Below are positions 22,109-34,700 of a stretch of 64,000 bases of DNA, one piece after another. Position numbers and translations under genes: made by a program. Source of the stretch: Fragilaria radians (lineage: Eukaryota > Bacillariophyta > Fragilariophyceae > Fragilariales > Fragilariaceae); contig CAAAJI010000003.1 of the NCBI GenBank assembly GCA_900642245.1, positions 305,105 to 369,104 on the forward strand, in the 5' to 3' direction. Under the pieces are notes generated by a model. The model was given only the letters and a program-made list of their open reading frames with translations. It had not been told where the DNA came from and made no database searches. Numbering within the stretch: position 1 is the stretch's first letter; every line of letters begins with the position of its first letter.

Positions 22109-23752
22109 ATGCTGCGAATCAATATCCTCATTATTGCTGCTACAATGTCCACAGTTTGGACATTCGCCCATGGATTGATTGTTCATTCCAATCGGATCTC
22201 TTCTCCTCGCCGTTTCAAGGCTCTGTCATTCCGAACCTTGACTACAACAACAACGCTTACTCGTACAACAAGGAAATTCGCGAGTGGTGGATCGGCGAAA
22301 GAAACCTTACTTTGTAGCACGGCTCTGTTAGCAACGGATTGTTCCGATGTCTCGACGTCATCGCAACGTTTATCGGGTAAGGATTTATCGTTAGATCAAC
22401 GTACAGTTTGCCAGAATTTACCAATTGTGTTGTCACACTTGAAGTCACGTCGAGCATCAGAGGAAACATGCGAAGCTGCACGTCAAGTGGCTGCATTGAA
22501 CGAACGAAGGGTAGAATTAATTCAGATGCGTGATGTTCAGTTGAATATTCGGAAGGAAGCGTCCGCAAAGGTCGGTAAGCTTCTTCGTGACAGCGAGGAA
22601 AATAACGAAGCTCTTGATGAAGCCAAGAATGTCTCTAATTCAGCGGCTGCATTGGCAGCTTCGGCTGAGGAAGAATTGGCTCAATTGGAGGAAAAACAAG
22701 CCTCGCTATTAGCAACTATTCCAAATCTCCTAGATGACATTGTTCCTGATGGATCTGATGATTCCGATAATGAAGTAGTATTTACTTGGGGTACTCCAGG
22801 TGAGTATGATTTCCAATGTCAATGGCACGATGATATTGCAACAAAATTGGGCGGCTACGCTGCCGAGGCAGCGGTACGGATGTCGGGTAGTCGGTTTGTT
22901 GCGTTGACTGGCCCTCTCGCTCGATTGGAACGGGCGATTGCTACCTTCTTCTTGGACATGCACACATCCAATGGTTATACCGAAGTTAGTGTTCCCCTTA
23001 TTGTTGGGGCGTCGGCATTGGAGGGAACATCCCAATTACCAAAATTCCAAGAAGACTTATTTGTTCTGCAACATCACACATGCAATGGAGAGGCTGCCTA
23101 TTTGATTCCCACGGCAGAAGTTCCTGTCACGAACTTACACCGAGAGCAGGTTCTGGATGCTTCGGTTCTGCCCCTTAAATATGTCGCATACACTCCGTGT
23201 TTCCGAGCCGAGGCGGGATCCTATGGGCGAGATACGAAGGGTCTCATCCGGACTCATCAATTCCCAAAGGTTGAATTGGTGAAAATTACATCTGCCGAAT
23301 CATCTGATGCAGAACACGAAGCCTTAACGAAAGATGCTGAACGCTGTTTGCAATTGTTGGGGTTACCGTACCGCAAGGTAAGGCTTTGTAGTGGAGATTT
23401 GGGATTTGCTGCTCGCCATTGCTACGATTTGGAAGTTTGGCTACCTGGAGCCAAAGAATATCGTGAAATTTCCTCTTGCAGTAACACTGGTGATTTCCAA
23501 GCTAGACGCATGGGATTACGCTATCGACCTCCTGTGGATACAAATAGTGAGGCCTCAACTGTGGCGGCAAAGAAAAAGAAGGTCGTGAAATCCAAGCCTG
23601 TCTTTTGTCATACGATAAACGGAAGTGGATTGGCTGTGGGAAGAACTTTGGTAGCAGTGCTGGAAAACTATCAACAAGCTGATGGCAGTGTGATAATTCC
23701 AGGGGTACTTCTACCATACATGGGAGGCTTGGAGAAACTAGTCCCCCCTTAG
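22109..23752 (+). CDS. Seryl-tRNA synthetase, organelle-targeted
   Basis: Single exon, 547 residues. Class II synthetase charging tRNA-Ser. The N-terminal tRNA-binding coiled coil spans about residues 95-205. The catalytic domain shows TAEVPVTN (about 335-342), motif 2 FRAEAGSYGRDTKGLIRTHQ (about 365), REISSCSNTGDFQARRM, and motif 3 NGSGLAVGRTLVAVLENYQ (about 504). This is the bacterial/organellar SerRS type. The first ATG opens a hydrophobic N-terminus (MLRINILIIAATMSTVWTFA) followed by Ser/Thr/Arg-rich sequence, which fits a signal plus transit peptide; dual plastid/mitochondrial supply is plausible but unproven. A Lys-rich insertion (KKKKVVKSK) sits just before motif 3. Ends tail to tail with the next gene, 145 bp apart. 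Confidence 0.95.
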   Translation: MLRINILIIAATMSTVWTFAHGLIVHSNRISSPRRFKALSFRTLTTTTTLTRTTRKFASGGSAKETLLCSTALLATDCSDVSTSSQRLSGKDLSLDQRTVCQNLPIVLSHLKSRRASEETCEAARQVAALNERRVELIQMRDVQLNIRKEASAKVGKLLRDSEENNEALDEAKNVSNSAAALAASAEEELAQLEEKQASLLATIPNLLDDIVPDGSDDSDNEVVFTWGTPGEYDFQCQWHDDIATKLGGYAAEAAVRMSGSRFVALTGPLARLERAIATFFLDMHTSNGYTEVSVPLIVGASALEGTSQLPKFQEDLFVLQHHTCNGEAAYLIPTAEVPVTNLHREQVLDASVLPLKYVAYTPCFRAEAGSYGRDTKGLIRTHQFPKVELVKITSAESSDAEHEALTKDAERCLQLLGLPYRKVRLCSGDLGFAARHCYDLEVWLPGAKEYREISSCSNTGDFQARRMGLRYRPPVDTNSEASTVAAKKKKVVKSKPVFCHTINGSGLAVGRTLVAVLENYQQADGSVIIPGVLLPYMGGLEKLVPP

Positions 23753-23897
23753 CGTTAGATGTAGTTGGAATTATGCCAATTGTAATGAAAAAATATGAGT
23801 TGTCCTACTAGGAAAATAAATATTAGATGATTATGATTGTAGTTTGGATCATATCAGAGGAGATTTCTTCCTCTCACATGGTGTCTAACATGACCAA

Positions 23898-24356
23898 TTA
23901 GTTATCCCAAGTATTGATGATTCGAGCTACCAGGCCAGCAATTCCACCTGAACCCATATTAGCGAAAATAAGAAAGTTAAATGCAATCAGACTAAATCCT
24001 ACTGCCGTCAACGTTAGTGGATCCACATCCACTTCCGTCACCGCAACCTTCATTGGTTCATCATCCATTCCAAATGAAGTATCCTGAGGACGAAATCCCA
24101 GCGACTTTAATCGTTCTTGAGTTGATGATGATGTTGTTGATTGAGATGATAGACGAGATTTTTGGTCTTCATCATCCTCATTGTTAAAGTTATTATTGCC
24201 TGGGGAAACACTCAAGACGAATCCTTTAGGGCTAACAGTTGAGGTAAACGATGACAACGATCTTGTTTGTTTTAGTGTTCGAGTAGTTAAATGCCATGCT
24301 TCTAACGAAGAAAACTGTGATGCTACAAATAGAAGAAGTACTGAAACAGATTTCAT
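23898..24356 (-). CDS. Small plastid-targeted membrane protein of unknown function
   Basis: 152 residues from the Met that starts a clear signal peptide (MKSVSVLLLFVASQFSSLEA), followed by Trp and a Ser/Thr/Arg stretch, as in diatom bipartite plastid presequences. The frame is open further upstream to an ATG at 24401, but that start would bury the signal peptide. The middle is acidic and Ser-rich (a run of Ser/Thr near residue 75). The C-terminus holds one membrane segment (DPLTLTAVGFSLIAFNFLIF) and ends GGIAGLVARIINTWDN, which looks conserved. I do not recognise the family. A thylakoid or envelope role is inference from targeting and topology. Confidence 0.75.
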   Translation of the reverse strand: MKSVSVLLLFVASQFSSLEAWHLTTRTLKQTRSLSSFTSTVSPKGFVLSVSPGNNNFNNEDDEDQKSRLSSQSTTSSSTQERLKSLGFRPQDTSFGMDDEPMKVAVTEVDVDPLTLTAVGFSLIAFNFLIFANMGSGGIAGLVARIINTWDN

Positions 24357-26008
24357 TTGATTGTTGTCTTTGTTAAAAAGTTTTACTTGTGTTGTGTTCA
24401 TCCAGTCGCACACAACAAATATTTGTTAGATTTTGTTCAACCCTAAAAAAGTATGTCAAGTACGGCTTCATACTTCTCTCCGCAAAGGAACCAAGATCCT
24501 ACAAACTCCATCCGTCAAAACAAAACCAAAAGTTTATCATAGGTACTATGAAACGTAATCAGGGAGTTAAGATGGATAAGCCCCATTGATCAAGCACTTT
24601 TACAGCAAAAGAAAAAAGTTAACATAAACCTATATGAGAGCGTTACTGTCTTAACACGTTAATAAATAGATTCAGGATGAAATCAAAAACTTGAGAAACA
24701 ATTACAATCCAGATGCATATCCGCCGTGGGTATGCTATTGTTTCTAATCAAGAACTCTGGACTGTATACACCTAATGATGTGAGACAATTGCTGATATGC
24801 ATGAATGGAGCAAATTTGGCTACTGGCAACAAAGACTACCCACATCAAAAGTATTCTATTTGAAAATCCAAATATGATGTGGGATTTGAAAAGCAATAGT
24901 GTGGTGATACTGAATCACTGTGATAAGGTTTATAGCATAAATGTTGGGGACAAAACTGGTATCACACAAAGTAATCTGACAATTTCACAATATTCGCCTT
25001 CGTCAAATATCTGTACAAGGGTATGTGAGTTGAAGGCAAGTTAACCATTGTGGTTAAGTGTGATAACAATGTTGTATCTTTTTCTGCCCGAAAAATCAAG
25101 GTCAGATGTACAAACTTAGGCATTTTGATACCAGATATCACTTTAAGCATAAGCATTCTGAAGATTGGTTTCGTAGAGATTTTTTGGTTCAATTAGACAA
25201 TATTGAAGTGAATAAATATATTCATAAAGAAAGATTGCTAGAAAAAACATGCATATCCTTGACACTTTGTACCAAGTCAAGTCAACCTTCAAAATATTTA
25301 GAAAGTTGTTTCCATTGTCGATTTGGCAACAACAAGAATGTGACGTCCGTCTCAACAATTTGTGCCATCATATGGAGTTTCCCTAACTTGCAGATGAAGA
25401 TCTTGTTGAGACTATCAATCTTGTTGAGAATTTGAAATTGATAATTCCCTTTTTTCAAGAAAGATTGTCCCATGAAAAGAAGTAGATCAAGAGACAAACG
25501 GAATCCCACAACATGTTAGTTTGTTGATAAAATGAATGAAAAGAAATTAGTGAGAAAACAGGTTGCAACATGAAATACTCAAGTAGCAAGGAAAGAGTCA
25601 GAATTTGTAAGTATGATTTAAATGTCAAAGGAAAGTGTTGGATGAGACCGTATTAACATGACTAATGAAGTAGCATTTCAAATAAAGTAGCAACTCTGTT
25701 AAAACCTTCTTGCTGTGAAAACGCTTAGAGCAATAGGGATAATGTTGTGCATAACGTTAAAGAATCCTGTGTATTGTGTAGTACGTACTTTGTCGTATGA
25801 AAAGTTCAAGTTGGGATCAACTCGAAGTGTGTACCGTAGAGGGGTACTACTACTGACTCTGGATTCCAGAAGTAGGCAAGAGGGATACATGATTTTCTCA
25901 ATCGGAAAGAGTTCAAGGAAACTACACTTCAATCACTTTCCCAATTTGGTGTTTCGTTGCTTTCCCTGATATTCAAATATAATACTTGAGACCTAGAATT
26001 TGAAGAAA
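24357..26008. other. Gene-free stretch, possible decayed element
   Basis: No supported gene. Bases 24800-25500 read in places like worn coding sequence on the + strand (for example around 24900-25040 and 25360-25500) with many stops and frame changes; retroelement origin is possible but unproven. Confidence 0.35.
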
Positions 26009-27246
26009 ATGAGTCTTTCTTTGCTCGTCACGTTACTATCAATTGCAAGTATGGAAGTATCCTCATTCTTTCCAAATGCACCAAACTCCGGTAAGTTCAT
26101 TTCGTCGAAGGATCTTAGTTTTGCGTAAATATAAGACCTACCGAATAGGAGTATGTTGGATTGATCATGATACTATCAAGAATGGTTAGCCATCGTCTAT
26201 GCTTTTCTTATTTTATTGACAATTTTCTTTTCTTCCCTTTCTTTCAAGCACAAATAAGGAGTGGGAAATGTCAACAACCTAGTCAATCCCTATCGGCTGT
26301 TGCAGCAGAAGTTAATGGTTCACATCAAGCTACAACTATCACTCCAAGCTTGAACATTCGTTTGAATGTCAATGAAAAAGCACGCACTGTTACATCTGTT
26401 TGTACTTCTGGAACGTTGTGTACCTCGTCTACTCATGAAGGAATGGAAGGAGCTCCTTTTGGATCCTACGTTGATTATGTACTAGATGACAATGGTAATC
26501 CTGTCTTATTGATGAACGAAATGTCCATGCATACTATCAACATTCGAGAGGCAATGGCACATAGTTCCGAAAATGGAGGTCGGACTGGAACTTCCCTAGT
26601 TACACTCTTCACACAACTTGCTGGTACCGGACAAGATGTCTCAAGATGTTCCCTCACTGGAACGATTACCAAGATTGATCCCAAAACATCAGATGACATT
26701 GATACTATTCGAATGCGATATTCGATAGCCCATGCATACGCCGATCAGGTCATGGATTCTCCCAAATTTGCCTTCTATCGCCTCATGCCGTCCAAAATTT
26801 ACTTTGTGGGGGGATTTGGTGTATTGGCAAAGTGGGTAGACCCACAAGAGTACCGTCAATCTACTCCAGATATCTTAGCTCAGGAGGCTTCCGATATTGT
26901 CGCCAGGATCAATCGAGACCATGCTGAGGATCTAAAACTCACCTCACAACATCTCTTAAAGGTCGAATCTCAAATTGAGAAAGTCCGACTTACGAACGTG
27001 GATCGATTGGGAATGGACATTCGAGTTACGTCTCAAAAGGGAGCCCGTCGGAACAAACTCATAACAGACGAGTTCCGAGTGGGTTTCCGAATTCCCGTTA
27101 TTTCTGTGGAAGATGCCAAGTCGGAAATCCTAAAGGTCTTTCAAGAAGCATGGGAGAAGGCCAATGGATACGTTTGGGATACAGATGAAGATTTACCAGG
27201 AGTGGACATTCCCATTGCCAAGATTGCGGAAGATAGTTTGGAATAA
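26009..27246 (+). CDS. Plastid FMN-binding split-barrel protein with DUF2470 domain
   Basis: Exons 26009-26090 and 26249-27246 (intron GTAAGT...TTTCAAG, 158 bp) encode 359 residues. Exon 1 is almost exactly a signal peptide, MSLSLLVTLLSIASMEVSS, followed by FFPNAP, a textbook Phe-at-+1 plastid site. The body has the pyridoxamine-oxidase-like split barrel: PFGSYVDYVLDDNGNPVLLM, MHTINI, RCSLTGTI and FAFYRLMPSKIYFVGGFG. It ends in a DUF2470 domain with RINRDHAEDL and VDRLGMDIRV. The same pairing occurs in plant glutamyl-tRNA-reductase-binding protein and in HugZ-type proteins of heme/tetrapyrrole metabolism. A role in regulating plastid tetrapyrrole synthesis is a family-based guess. No heme ligand or flavin contact can be assigned with certainty. 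Confidence 0.87.
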
Positions 27247-28300
27247 TAATTGTAGCTTAAGAATAGGAACGTAGAAGGCATTAATCGTTTCGAATTCAAT
27301 CTTACAGCAAAGGAGGAGAATGGGCATATTTACTATCAGCCATATCCAGATTTATTTTTAAAACTCTCTTATTTGCATCATTACTGCTAAGGACAACCAA
27401 TATCACCAGTACTCAATACGTAATCTATTCATCAAATGCCTTGTCACGTTCAATCATTCTCAAAAATCAGAGACTATGCTTCCTGCTGACGAATCTATCT
27501 TTTTCCATGCCAGTGATGTTTATATCCAAATATCATTCATGTAGAAAAATGCTCTTTTTGAGGGATTTATCACCCTGACAAATTAACAATTACGATACTT
27601 CAACATGGAATTGATAATGGGAGAAGCACACTGTAGAGGCGTTTGGATGAACATCCATTGATTTGATGCCATGAATTTAAGTAAACAAAATTGTATAGAT
27701 ACTATTTGACTTAGTCACATATCTTGTCATTGGATGAAGGAGGCCAAGACAAGAATTAGCACAAAAGATAAATTCTGTAGAGCCATAATTCTTGGCATTT
27801 GAATTTTGTATGTTGCCCTACACCGCAAAATCAGTAATGCTTCATGACATTCAAGACCTAATACAGGTAACTTTCACTTAGAACACGCCATCCAAAAAGG
27901 CTGCAAGGCATACACAATTCTATGTTAAATCTGTCATTTAATTCGTCTGCCTCTCGTTTGAATTTACTTCACAATAAATTCGCAACGATCAAAATATGAG
28001 GATCTTCATTTGCTGCCGCGAAATCTAATTGTTAATGAATTAATCTTTTTCTGTCTCACTTTCAAATTCCTGGTTAAATCTTGTATATTTCTGCCTATAT
28101 GTTTTCTTTGTTGATGATTATCCAAAATATTCTTGTATTTGGTTACTTTACTGGGTATTTCTTTTGTATTGCTTAGCTTGGTTGTAGGAATACCAGCTAA
28201 GTTGACTAGAATCTAAAAATACAAGTTGGCTGAACGGTCAATATTCAGTCACGTTTCACAATAAAATTTGTTCTGCCAAGATTCAGATCTCATTCTATAG
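27247..28300. other. Gene-free stretch at the edge of the transposon desert
   Basis: AT-rich, no open frame of note and no recognisable repeat. Part of it may be the downstream end of the decayed hAT copy that follows. Confidence 0.4.
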
Positions 28301-28779
28301 CAAGGTCAGAATTGGCGGATAATTATCATTATTCTGTGGTATCTACAGTTTTCCTGTGTGTAAAGATAGGTTGATTGACTCAATAAATGTTGTCTCATAG
28401 ACACAGACAGCTTATCGCGAAATCCAGCCGTGGTTTCAACATTGGTACTCATCTCATGCATTACTATGAAATCTTTGTAAGAGCTAACCCCAACCAAATG
28501 TCATAGACAGGCTATCCGAAATAAAACTTCCTGATTTATTCTAATATTACACATTTAAGAATAAATTATTCCTTGGTCCCACCCTTAGGGAATGAATAAT
28601 TCCTCATGTTGTTGAGTTACAGAATAAGCTATTGTGGAATAAGTCTTTTTTATGCTGAAACACTGCTACGTCCCACAAAGGTGAATTGGCTTTAAAAATA
28701 GCTACATTGCCAAGTTCACAGGAAGCAACACTTGGCAATTTTGGTATATAAACATATGCAAATCTTCATCATCCGGGGA

Positions 28780-29218
28780 TGTCTTTGTTATGGTATTGAG
28801 GTCATCCATGATTTTTAGATGCGTAATACCAGACCAGTCTTCTGCTGGGGACAACTGAAGCTCATCTGGTAAAATTGAAACTTATTCAATTTTGAGCAGT
28901 TCAAGTACCTGCATACCATTTCTCTTGTGGATGGCCAGCAAGTTGCTTTGCATAAAAGTGGCGATAAATGTGTGTGCTACGAAATGGAGCTTGCCCCCTA
29001 ATTGTGCGCAAAAAGCACATGTAGCCAATTATATGATCAACTAATAGGGAATATGATGACAAAATAGTCTTCACTCCAAGGTTCAGTCTATGGCTAGCAC
29101 ATCCATGAAAGAACCAATTTGTCATCGTTGCAAGACTGCCATTTATGGAACAGTAATCTTCAATAATACAATCAACATTTGTATAATCTTTTCGATAAAA
29201 CCGTAGAATTCCATGCAT
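28780..29218 (-). mobile_element. Decayed hAT-family transposase fragment
   Basis: Minus-strand reading gives DYCSINGSLATMTNWFFHGC-ASHRLNLGVK, which matches the hAT core pattern of GDNCSxN followed by a GCASHRxNLAVK block, then LRTIRGQAPFR and, below 28910, ILPDELQLSPAEDWSGI. The frame is broken by stops and shifts, so this is a fossil without detectable ends. Weak coding character continues down to about 28300. Confidence 0.7.
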
Positions 29219-31780
29219 GGATTCTTAGTGAGATTGAGCCTGTTCTTCATCTAATAGTGGAGCCAATGATAGCATGGCTTGACAGTATCCAGAGACTTGC
29301 TGGATATCGGGCCATGTTGCAAATACAGTTAAGAAGTGAGTGCCGTGAGAACTCCAGCCATAAAAACAAGGCAAACACATCAGGTAGTGATCCCTTGATT
29401 ATTTTGTTCCACAGTTATACAGTTATTGTTAATTTAAGTAAACCTTTCATGAGCGTTTCAATAGAAATTGGTTGCATTCGTGCATACTTTCTTACCAATG
29501 CCTTTTCACAAAAATTGAATCTTCATCTTCCGTGAAATATTTGGCAATAACGTTCTTTGTACTCTCAATCCGTAGATTTTTTATTGAAAAAAAAACGGTT
29601 GCACCACCAATTTTGCATCAGATTCCATACCTGTTGAACACACGATTATCTTAATCCAACTCTCTTTTCTCTTCCTTTGAAAGAATCACCTTCTACTATT
29701 GACTAAACTACAAAGTAGAACAATCGGTTACAGATAAGTGTTTCTAAACATTAGTTAGTTATTATATCTCTAGTTTTTCTCATCCCAACGGTCTCACTCT
29801 TGTTTTGGACCTCTCAATTCCCACTTTTCCTGCAATTCACCTATCGCATCTTCATTTTCTCCTCTGTATCAATAAAATAGAATTCAAAACTTCGCTTTCA
29901 ACTCTTCCTGCCATGTTTTATGCTGTATCGTGCAGCTTGTCCAACGGAATATATTCCTGACTATTCCCTTGAAAATGGAATGCATCATTCTCACTCGTCC
30001 TTAAATAAAAAGGGATAATTCCTCCGTTGGAATAATGAAGAATACATATTTTTTAGGGTATAACAACAATTCCTTACTAGGAATTATTTATTTGGAGGGC
30101 CTGGTCATTGCCCATTCCCTATCAATTGTGTGCTTGATTTCAAGATTGTACTTGACATGTCGTTGAAATAATTATATGTTGCCGTAGCCTATGCCTCCCT
30201 TGAGGATAGCGGCCACATTTGGCAAATATCAAATCGTAGCGAGGTTTGGCGTTATTGGTTATTCCGTCGTATGATTTCTTTAAAGCATATCCTTATTTGT
30301 GTTGTAGAGTTCCCAGTAGTTGGTTTACGTGCTGATCCATCCTTTCTTCTTCCGTAGTGACTTTGGAATTGGAGTTTGGGCAAATTCAGCCTTTATCCTT
30401 GTCCCACCTCAATCAACACCTAAAAAGACGATCAAATCCGTTTGATATGTGTGCATAGTTGTAATAGTTTACTTTGGAGGCACTATTTACCTTTTGGGTT
30501 AACGGGTTTTAACGGCTTTAGGGATACGCCCTAATGGGAAGGTGGCTTAATTTTCTTTCAAATGGCTAAAGTTTCTTTCCATAGTTGAACAGTGGTTTCT
30601 TTTGCTATAGTTTCAACCATTTTCTCTTGATTGCATTAACGAATCGCTGTTTGTTATCCCCACCAAAGCGCACTGTTTTTGCTACATTTATTATTGATGT
30701 TTTGTTCGCAACGGGTACTTGGAAAGCGTTCAAACTTTTGCTTGTTCAATCTGTTCTTGATTTATATTGGCCTGAAATTGGACTCTTTTTCTGGTTCAGT
30801 AAGCTCATTTCTATGCCGTCGATTTACTCATTTGAACTTTCAGATAATTGATTAGGCGTTTGCCATGTTTATTGTCCTTTTAACTCCATAATTTTTCTTT
30901 GATTTTGTTGGTTCTTATACTGCTTGCGTTTTTTTTGTTTTATTCCACGATCTTTTAAAACTTCTTTCATTTGTTGCATTACACCTTGAGTCTGGCAGCT
31001 TGATGTTGATGTTGGCAATTTTGCATCTTATACTGTATTTGAGTGATTGATTCTGCTTTGTCTTGTCTCACCTCGTGACCTTTCCAAAAAAGAGGATTAT
31101 TGTTTATACAACATACCCAGATCTTTTCTGTTACTCTATTGAAGATCATCCTAATTGGAAGGATTTCTATCCCTTCCAAAAAACCTGCATTCTCCAAAGG
31201 TGCCAAAAGTCAGGATGAGTATCTTTTCCAGTTTTCTCTGGACAAGTATGATTTGAGCTAGGGAATGTTGCTGCTTTAATTGGTGATAATTGCTCAATCA
31301 AGTCATTTAATGGAAAGCTAATTCCGTGAATGTGTAAATCGTTGTTTTAATGTTTTCATGAAAGATTACTTCAAGAAATTAAAAATTATTTGGATCAGCC
31401 AAATGAGATCATATTATAAATGTAAAATTTGATTCTTGTTGCTAACGCTAGGAGCCCATAGACATCACAAATCAAAGAGGAATTCAGCAGCGCTACGATA
31501 AACAAGTATCAGAGATGTATTCCTGTTCTAGAGATTGATGAGTTAGTGTTATTTGCAAATGATAATCCTGACACTTACTGCAATAGATGAAGGATCTTGA
31601 ATCTGTCAGTCAATTGTTGAAGAAAAAGATACAAACATGTCACATGTGAAACTTTGTTTAAGGAAGTTTCAGAAAACAAAGCAGTCTGTTCAGTAAGACT
31701 ACTACAACATGCACAGATTTTTTCATATTATAAATTCAGCATGGAAGCGTTCATTCTGTTTAACCCGCTGAACCGCAATT
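29219..31780. other. Repeat-derived gene-free region
   Basis: No intact gene. A minus-strand stretch at 30979-31206 (FLEGIEILPIRMIFNR and following residues) resembles the start of a copia reverse transcriptase but is too worn to be sure. The rest is unassigned AT-rich sequence. Confidence 0.35.
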
Positions 31781-34700
31781 TTTTAAACATTTGCAAAAGA
31801 GAAATCAGCAGCATATGAAAAAGACTTATTGTAGGTAACCCAAACCCCCAACCAAAAATGATCAACCCCTGTCATTTGCGGAGAAAAATTGAAAACGTAA
31901 AGCGCAGAAGTGCAAAACCTTTCATTATGTATCGAGATAAACCTTATAATTTTTGTATATAGAAGTGTTAATCTAGACTTCGTTTGAATGAAAGAAGTAC
32001 GGTAATTCTGCCAATTAAATATGAGTCGCAGGCGTTTTCGAATTTGAATATGAATCTGTGCAGTAATGAAACTGTCAAAGATAGCATAACTCAAATTCCA
32101 AAGTTGGGGTTAGGGGTTGGGGAAAAGTAATTTTTCGATTGTTTTTTTTCTATTCCATAAGTAGTATGGGAGACCTGACAACAAAAACAGTAATTTTAAT
32201 TGATTAAAAATAAAGATTCTTTCAACTCATTTTCTAAAATCATCCTTTGTTTATCTATATCTGGTTTTGTTTCAATTTGCTCACAATAATTTGGGAATGT
32301 CTGGTATCATCCAGTTTGTCTTTTGTTTCTTTTTAAACCCATCCTTTCCTGCAGATGTGGCGCATTTTTCATGGATATTAGGCGAGCAATCTCATTGTAT
32401 GTTTCATCTTCTAGAGCCGATGAGAGCATCATTAAACCCCTTTTCTGTTTTGAAAGGAGGCATCTGCTTTCTCATAGGAGAGGTACTAAAAAGTCTTATT
32501 CACAGACTTCTTGGAAGGTGTGATTCTTAGCGGGCTTCGGCACTGTGGTTGAAGAGAAAGAACTATGTTTTCAGTATTGCAGCACCAGCAGTAGTGAAAG
32601 TTTCAAGGGGTTAATGCTCGAAACATAATTTTGAAGATGACGCATGGAACTAGAAGACTGAATGTTTATATCTAGTAGGATCATTGAAGTGTCTACAATT
32701 TATGGCTCAGGGTGATGTAATTAGGTATCATCAAGATGATGTTCACACAAATCAGAATTGTCACTCATTAGAATCAGGATTTACGAAATATATTGAGATA
32801 TCTCAAATTCTTCACCGAAAGTGATTGACAGCTACTCTTAGAGATTCTGCAGATAACCAACAAATAGACAAACCGTTTCTCTTTCATTATCTTTCCTTGT
32901 ATGCCCTTTTTTGCCGTTTCAACACACACTCCCTCAAAACACCTGAGCTTGGAGAGTCCCTAGATTCTTTTTTGAACATCAGTTCCAATGGGGCCTTTCA
33001 ACAAATGACTCTTGACTATGAAAACAGTAAATTAAGTTTTTAGGTATCTCATAGATGAAATTGTTGTGAGTTATTTTTTAAATGATTTCGGCTCTTTCTA
33101 TTTTAAGGTTAATACCACTTTTAGAATATACTATACTAGGCTTGCTCAATCATTAATCTGCAACATAAAGTTCTAGGTATGTGATCTTCTCTTATCACAA
33201 TACCTACTATTGCCCATCGTCTCTAGAAACATCACACAGGTTTTTCATTTGTCTTTCTGCTCACATTTCTATCATTCTCTTTCACCATAACAAAAAGGAC
33301 TTCTAGTAGTGTCTGCTAGTGTGCCCGGATAAAGCGGTAGCCTGTATCAATATGTCTATTACCTATGCTGTCTGACATAAGCATAGCGTCAATGATGACA
33401 ATGCGGATCACAATTGGAAGTACCATGGAGATCTCAAAGCACTCTTCTAAAACATAGGCGAATCTGATCTCTTGGGTTGCTTCCGAAACTGCAACCTACC
33501 CAGTCTCACTTCTGGATAAGATAAAACCTTGTTGCGCTCTCCACCCCAACAATTAGAAAAAAATTGAGAAGATTCTCCGTATCTCTGGACAACAAGATCC
33601 ATATCATTTTCAGGTTCAATTTTCAGCTCGCTATGTCTCCCCGATATGTGTATAGCCAGCACTACATATACAGATATTTAACTTTGGCAACTCTCTCACA
33701 ACACAGGTGAGGTCTGGTCAGGAGTGTTTGATCACACACAGTAGCCTTTTACCACAAGACCTGTACCTAGAATGCATGATTTCGTTTTTTTTTTAAATTT
33801 CTTCTATCACAGTGGTGGGTCTCAACGTTTTAAATCTGTGACTTCCATTGCAAACATCAGGATTTGAAAGGATATATCATTGACCGCTGGAGTAAAGTTG
33901 TCTTCAATACCAATGCCTGGTACTTGGCAATATCCATAGGCATTTAATCAAGCTTGAATGCCGCCGTTACGTTTAGCTTGAATGCCCACTTGCTTTTACA
34001 CACGAGAGACGACTGGTACCTCTAACCATTTGATTATCATCCTATATCTTGCAAATGGATATTGTTGAAACTGTTCTGAATTGCCTCTTGCCGCTTTCTT
34101 TTTATGGCCTTCAATTGAAAATTCTCAGGCTAAATCATTCAATGAATCAAGGCATTGATGATTTTGTCACTTCTGAATTAAACCAGCCTTGAAGATATTT
34201 CATTGCTCTTACCACCCCGGATGTTGATGTCTTCCCTAATGGTAAGTTCAACTTCTGTGTAACTCCATCATCAGCATTGTGGACATTCATTGACGTAATC
34301 CCTCAGTTTGCCAGATGATGATGCTTGACCTAATCTTATGATTAGTCCTTGTTTTGACATTGCACATAAATTGAAGGGTATCCACCATAAATACATATTG
34401 TTCCTTGATCTTTCAACTTTCTCGAACCTCATTCTTGGTAGTGACCACTCCCATTTCTCCAAAACTCGTGGCTTGCTTCCTTGGCGCCAATTTTTGTTAA
34501 TGTATTTCTATTTTGCCTTCCCAATTTCACAACCTTAGCAGATGTTAATGCTTTTAAAGAGCTCTCAATGTTTGCCATTGTTCTTTTTGTCTCGAAAATT
34601 TTCTCCACATTGTCCCAAACCCTTTTGCAGTTTGTTAAGATCTCATCTTAGACTTCCTCACCGATGTGCTGCTCTTTGAAGTTGCAATGGTAGGAGTTGA

